In this document: positions 7,119 through 8,875 of the stretch, piece by piece | Layout of the letters: every line of letters starts with the position of its first letter | How positions within the stretch are numbered: the first letter of the stretch is position 1 | Source of the DNA: JAPUIN01 sp041580375 | Lineage (GTDB): Bacteria > Acidobacteriota > Polarisedimenticolia > Gp22-AA2 | DNA: 8,875 nt | NCBI GenBank assembly: GCA_041580375.1 | Contig: JBFGDZ010000145.1 | Location: 1-8,875 of the forward strand | Direction of reading: 5' to 3' | Notes under the pieces: model-generated | Database searches by the model: none | The model's input: the letters and a program-made list of their open reading frames with translations, nothing else | What the model was told of the DNA's origin: nothing | Translations under genes and position numbers: made by a program

Positions 7119-7129
7119 GGCGAGCGCCC

Positions 7130-7147
7130 CCGCGCCCTCCGGCGCGG
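7130..7147. promoter_or_regulatory. Perfect 7-bp GC dyad between the divergent efp and nadE promoters
   Basis: CCGCGCC (7130-7136) and GGCGCGG (7141-7147) are exact inverted repeats with a 4-nt centre. The dyad lies 6 nt upstream of the nadE -35 box and 11 nt upstream of the efp -35 box. It could be an operator seen by a regulator of one or both promoters, or a chance palindrome in GC-rich DNA. Confidence 0.25.
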
Positions 7148-7153
7148 CGGTCG

Positions 7154-7183
7154 TTGACACGCCGGATGACGCGGACATACCCT
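7154..7183 (+). promoter_or_regulatory. Candidate nadE promoter placing transcription at the start codon (leaderless)
   Basis: A perfect TTGACA (7154-7159) is followed after 18 nt by TACCCT (7178-7183), which keeps the three most conserved -10 bases (TA...T). The expected transcription start is at 7190, exactly the A of an ATG in the nadE frame. This geometry is that of a leaderless mRNA and supports 7190 as the start. The absence of a ribosome-binding site before any candidate start agrees with it. Confidence 0.45.
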
Positions 7184-7189
7184 CTGGCC

Positions 7190-8047
7190 ATGCGCCCCAG
7201 TGCCGCCGGTTCCGAGACCACGATCCCCGCGCAGCTCGCTCTCGACCCGGAGACGACCGCCTCGCTTCTCTCCGAATTCGTGCGTCGGGAAACGGCCAAG
7301 GCCGGCCGCAGGCGCCTCGTCGTGGGCCTGTCCGGAGGGGTGGACTCCGCGACGTCCGCCGCGATCGCGTGCCGCGCCCTGGGCGGGAGGAAGGTCCTGT
7401 GCGCACTCCTGCCCTACCGCACGTCGAGCGCCGACAGCGTGCGCGACGCGCGGCGCGTGGCCCGTCTGCTCGGCGCGTCCACCGTGACCATCGACATCTC
7501 TCCCATGGTGGACGTCTATTTCCGGCGCCAGAGAGGCGCGACACGGGTGCGGCGCGGCAACAAGATGGCCCGGGAGCGGATGTCGATTCTGTACGATCTC
7601 AGCTCGAAGCACGATGCCCTGGTGCTGGGGACCAGCAACAAGACGGAACTGATGCTGGGTTACGGGACCATCTTCGGGGACACCGCCTGCGGTCTCAATC
7701 CGCTCGGGGATCTCTACAAGACCCAGGTCCGCCAGCTCGCCCTCCACCTGGGCATACCGCAGCCCATCGTCTGGAAGACGGCGACGGCGGACCTCTGGCG
7801 GGGGCAGTCGGACGAGGGGGAGCTCGGTTACCGCTACGTGGACATCGATCGACTGCTCGTGCTCCTGGTCGACCGGCGCGCCACGCGGGAGGAAGCGGTC
7901 GCCGCCGGATTCTCCCGCCGGATGGTCGATCACATCACCCGGCTCATCGTCCGATCACAGTTCAAGCGGCGCCCCCCGCTGGTCGCCAAGCTGTCGGCCC
8001 GGACGATCGGCATCGACTTCAGGTATCCGCGGGACTGGGGACACTAG
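7190..8047 (+). CDS. nadE: NAD+ synthetase, stand-alone synthetase domain
   Basis: NadE makes NAD+ from deamido-NAD+ (NaAD), ATP and ammonia, the last step of NAD synthesis, in the cytosol. The 285 residues form one adenine-nucleotide alpha-hydrolase domain: the PP-loop SGGVDS (48-53), NKMARERMSILYDLS (124-138), GTSNKTELMLGYGTIFGD (147-164), NPLGDLYKTQVRQLALHLGIP (170-190), LWRGQSDEGELG (202-213) and the terminal IGIDFRYPRDW (273-283). There is no N-terminal glutaminase domain, so the enzyme uses free ammonia or a partner such as the glutaminase at 3027-3938. I prefer the ATG at 7190 because of the promoter geometry; TTG 7154 and ATG 7166 are in-frame alternatives that add 12 or 8 residues. 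The TAG stop lies at the left junction of the inverted-repeat element, yet the protein ends where the family normally ends, so it seems intact. Confidence 0.95.
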   Translation: MRPSAAGSETTIPAQLALDPETTASLLSEFVRRETAKAGRRRLVVGLSGGVDSATSAAIACRALGGRKVLCALLPYRTSSADSVRDARRVARLLGASTVTIDISPMVDVYFRRQRGATRVRRGNKMARERMSILYDLSSKHDALVLGTSNKTELMLGYGTIFGDTACGLNPLGDLYKTQVRQLALHLGIPQPIVWKTATADLWRGQSDEGELGYRYVDIDRLLVLLVDRRATREEAVAAGFSRRMVDHITRLIVRSQFKRRPPLVAKLSARTIGIDFRYPRDWGH

Positions 8048-8066
8048 GAGCCTGTCCGGGTATTCC
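8047..8066 (+). repeat. Left terminal inverted repeat
   Basis: This 20-nt repeat differs from the reverse complement of 8300-8319 only at the 13th and 17th bases. Its first G completes the TAG stop codon of nadE. Confidence 0.75.
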
Positions 8067-8076
8067 GTGGGGTCGC

Positions 8077-8178
8077 GCGCATGGGGCTTGCGAGGCGAAG
8101 ACAAGGAGCGGCGAGGAGGCGATGGGGATCCATCGCCGACGAGGCGCGACGCCGGATGCGCCCGCAACCCCCATGCGC
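8077..8178. repeat. First internal hairpin arm of the element
   Basis: GCGCATGGGGCTTGCG (8077-8092) pairs with 8163-8178 at 15 of 16 positions. The stem can continue with GGCG (8094-8097) to CGCC (8159-8162). The tip is a perfect 8-bp stem, GGCGATGG (8118-8125) with CCATCGCC (8130-8137), around a GGAT loop. The middle of the arm pairs poorly. Confidence 0.65.
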
Positions 8179-8180
8179 CC

Positions 8181-8298
8181 TGCGGGTTCCGGCGGCACGG
8201 GGCCATCTGCGGCGTTGCCGCACCTCGCCGATGCGACGGCCTCTGTCTTCGGCGCGGCGCCTTGCATCTGGCCCCGCGGCGCGCGGAACGCGGCCGCA
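8181..8298. repeat. Second internal hairpin arm of the element
   Basis: The base pairs 8181-8205 (TGCGG, GTTCCG, CGGGGCCA blocks) with 8269-8298, with one 4-nt gap and few mismatches. A small perfect stem, TGCGGC-GTT-GCCGCA, lies at 8208-8222. It starts two bases after the first arm ends and stops one base before the right terminal repeat. Confidence 0.6.
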
Positions 8299-8299
8299 G

Positions 8300-8319
8300 G
8301 GATTACTCGGACAGGCTCC
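8300..8319 (-). repeat. Right terminal inverted repeat
   Basis: Partner of 8047-8066 (18 of 20 positions). It is followed by TAG, so that CTAG overlaps its outer end, mirroring the left side. Confidence 0.75.
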
Positions 8320-8346
8320 TAGACTATTCGGAGGACGTGCGGACCC

Positions 8347-8691
8347 ATGCCCCTGTCCGGCGATTTCAGCACCATGTCCCTGATCGAGCTCCTGCAGTGG
8401 GCCAGTCACGGACAGCGCACCGGTGTGCTCGAGGTCGAGCAGAACAAGATCTGCCGGCGCATCGAGTTCCGCAAGGGCTGGATCGGCGCCTGCTCGACCG
8501 ACGACCCGCCGGCCCAGCTCGGGCAGATCCTCCTCTCGCGCGGACGGATCGACCGGGAGCGCCTGCGCGAGGCGCTCGAGCGGCAGGAGCGGACGGGTCA
8601 AAGCCTGAGCGTGCTGCTGGTCCGGATGGGCGTGCTGGCCCCGCGGGAGGTGCTGCGCTACATCTCCGAGAAGGCCGAGGAGACGATGTAG
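8347..8691 (+). CDS. DUF4388 (PatA N-terminal-like) domain protein, cut short by an in-frame TAG
   Basis: Residues 1-55 (MPLSGDFSTMSLIELLQWAS, HGQRTGVLEV, FRKGWIGACS) match what I know of DUF4388, a domain found alone or beside response-regulator and signalling domains in diderm bacteria and whose role is not settled. Residues 56-113 are a paired-helix module of the kind also seen at GspE/MshE N-termini (AQLGQILLSRGRID, ALERQERTGQSLSVLLVRMG, EVLRYISEKAEET). The frame stops at TAG (8689-8691) after EETM, inside a conserved block that in relatives runs on as EEx-Y-x-LF-W. The same frame then stays open to the window edge and reads as the expected continuation. The start is supported by GGAGG 12 nt upstream (a long spacing) and by the normal DUF4388 N-terminus. 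No transmembrane segment or signal peptide is seen. Confidence 0.75.
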   Translation: MPLSGDFSTMSLIELLQWASHGQRTGVLEVEQNKICRRIEFRKGWIGACSTDDPPAQLGQILLSRGRIDRERLREALERQERTGQSLSVLLVRMGVLAPREVLRYISEKAEETM

Positions 8692-8875
8692 GGCCTGTTC
8701 GACTGGGAAGACGCCGTGTTTCGCTACCACGAGGGCGCGACGCTCGAGCCGGATCAGATCGAGGTCAACATCTCCGTGGACGAGATCATCGAGCGCGGGC
8801 TCAGGCATCAGACCGAGCTCAAGCGCATCCGCAAGCACTTCAAGTCGTCGGGCATCGTCCTCTCGCGCACGCACC
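8692..8875 (+). pseudogene. In-frame continuation of the DUF4388 gene after the TAG codon, running off the right edge
   Basis: Directly after the TAG, in the same frame, 61 codons are open: GLFDWEDAVFRYHEG, then DQIEVNISVDEIIERGLRHQ and TELKRIRKHFKSSGIVLSRT. The GLF-W-x-x-F-x-F/Y-x-x-G block and the following helix are the normal C-terminal part of a DUF4388 unit, so gene 8347-8691 and this stretch are one ancestral reading frame broken by a single stop. Whether it is translated by readthrough or restart (for example the in-frame GTG in GAVF-like context near 8727) cannot be told. A sequencing error at 8691 is also possible. Confidence 0.65.

Larger units (their letters stand above)
8047..8319. 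mobile_element. MITE-like palindromic element, 273 bp, with terminal inverted repeats and two internal hairpin arms
   Basis: The ends GGAGCCTGTCCG (from 8047) and CGGACAGGCTCC (to 8319) belong to 20-bp inverted repeats that match at 18 of 20 positions. CTAG stands at both outer boundaries (8044-8047 and 8319-8322), consistent with a TA or CTAG target duplication, as made by IS630/Tc1 and some IS5-type elements; the palindromic target makes the duplication length ambiguous. Inside are two consecutive long hairpins (8077-8178 and 8181-8298), so a single strand could fold into a three-way junction. No open frame inside resembles a transposase, so it would need one in trans. The element fills almost the whole gap between nadE and the next gene. 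The family is not assigned: genome copies would settle it. Confidence 0.7.

Noticed and set aside
6761..7933. 390-codon minus-strand frame over nadE and the start of efp
   Set aside because: It is opposite nadE and overlaps both divergent promoters; no domain is visible.
8081..8383. Possible small gene inside the inverted-repeat element
   Set aside because: The sequence is explained by hairpin arms and terminal repeats; the peptide is Arg/Pro-rich with no ribosome-binding site or transposase motif.
8044..8874. 276-codon minus-strand frame across the palindromic element and the DUF4388 gene
   Set aside because: It is open only because of high GC; its complement carries the DUF4388 motifs, and half of it lies in a structured repeat.
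8692..8875. General amber recoding (TAG as a sense codon) in this organism
   Set aside because: nadE and efp both end with TAG at the normal family C-terminus, so TAG works as a stop here.

Overview
This is a high-GC bacterial chromosome segment with tightly packed genes. The organism is a Gram-negative type (diderm), because the window carries most of an LPS-assembly outer-membrane protein, LptD. The elongation factor P has a PGNKRG tip loop that I associate from memory with Acidobacteriota and related lineages. That placement is an inference and was not searched. There are no rRNA, tRNA, CRISPR or phage genes.

Layout, left to right. Positions 1-2862 (minus strand) hold a probable two-gene operon: a MEMO1/AmmeMemoRadiSam-B family protein (amrB) followed by lptD, whose 3' end runs off the left edge. 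Positions 2863-3026 are a divergent intergenic region with a plausible promoter in each direction. Positions 3027-5731 (plus) hold a nitrilase-fold glutaminase of the type fused to glutamine-dependent NAD synthetases. It overlaps by ATGA with a B12-binding-type radical SAM protein that ends in TPR-like repeats. Positions 5580-7050 (minus) hold efp and, 7 nt after it, a fumarylacetoacetate-hydrolase-fold enzyme. The latter overlaps the radical SAM gene tail to tail by 152 nt. Positions 7051-7189 are a second divergent promoter region with a perfect GC dyad in the middle. Positions 7190-8047 (plus) are nadE without a glutaminase domain. Positions 8047-8319 are a 273-bp palindromic element with 18/20 matching terminal inverted repeats, flanked by CTAG on both sides. 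Positions 8347-8875 are a DUF4388 (PatA-N-like) gene interrupted by an in-frame TAG.

Functional links. The separate NadE-type glutaminase (3027-3938) and the stand-alone nadE (7190-8047) look like the two halves of a split glutamine-dependent NAD synthetase, about 3.3 kb apart. The glutaminase is, however, translationally coupled to the radical SAM gene, which leaves open that it serves that enzyme instead. The remaining genes are housekeeping: outer-membrane assembly, translation of proline stretches, and small-molecule catabolism.

The items most worth a second look are the amber codon at an apparently conserved tyrosine site in the DUF4388 gene, the cloverleaf-like mobile element whose left boundary supplies the nadE stop codon, the split NAD synthetase with its radical SAM partner, and the EF-P tip loop with Asn at the usual modification site.
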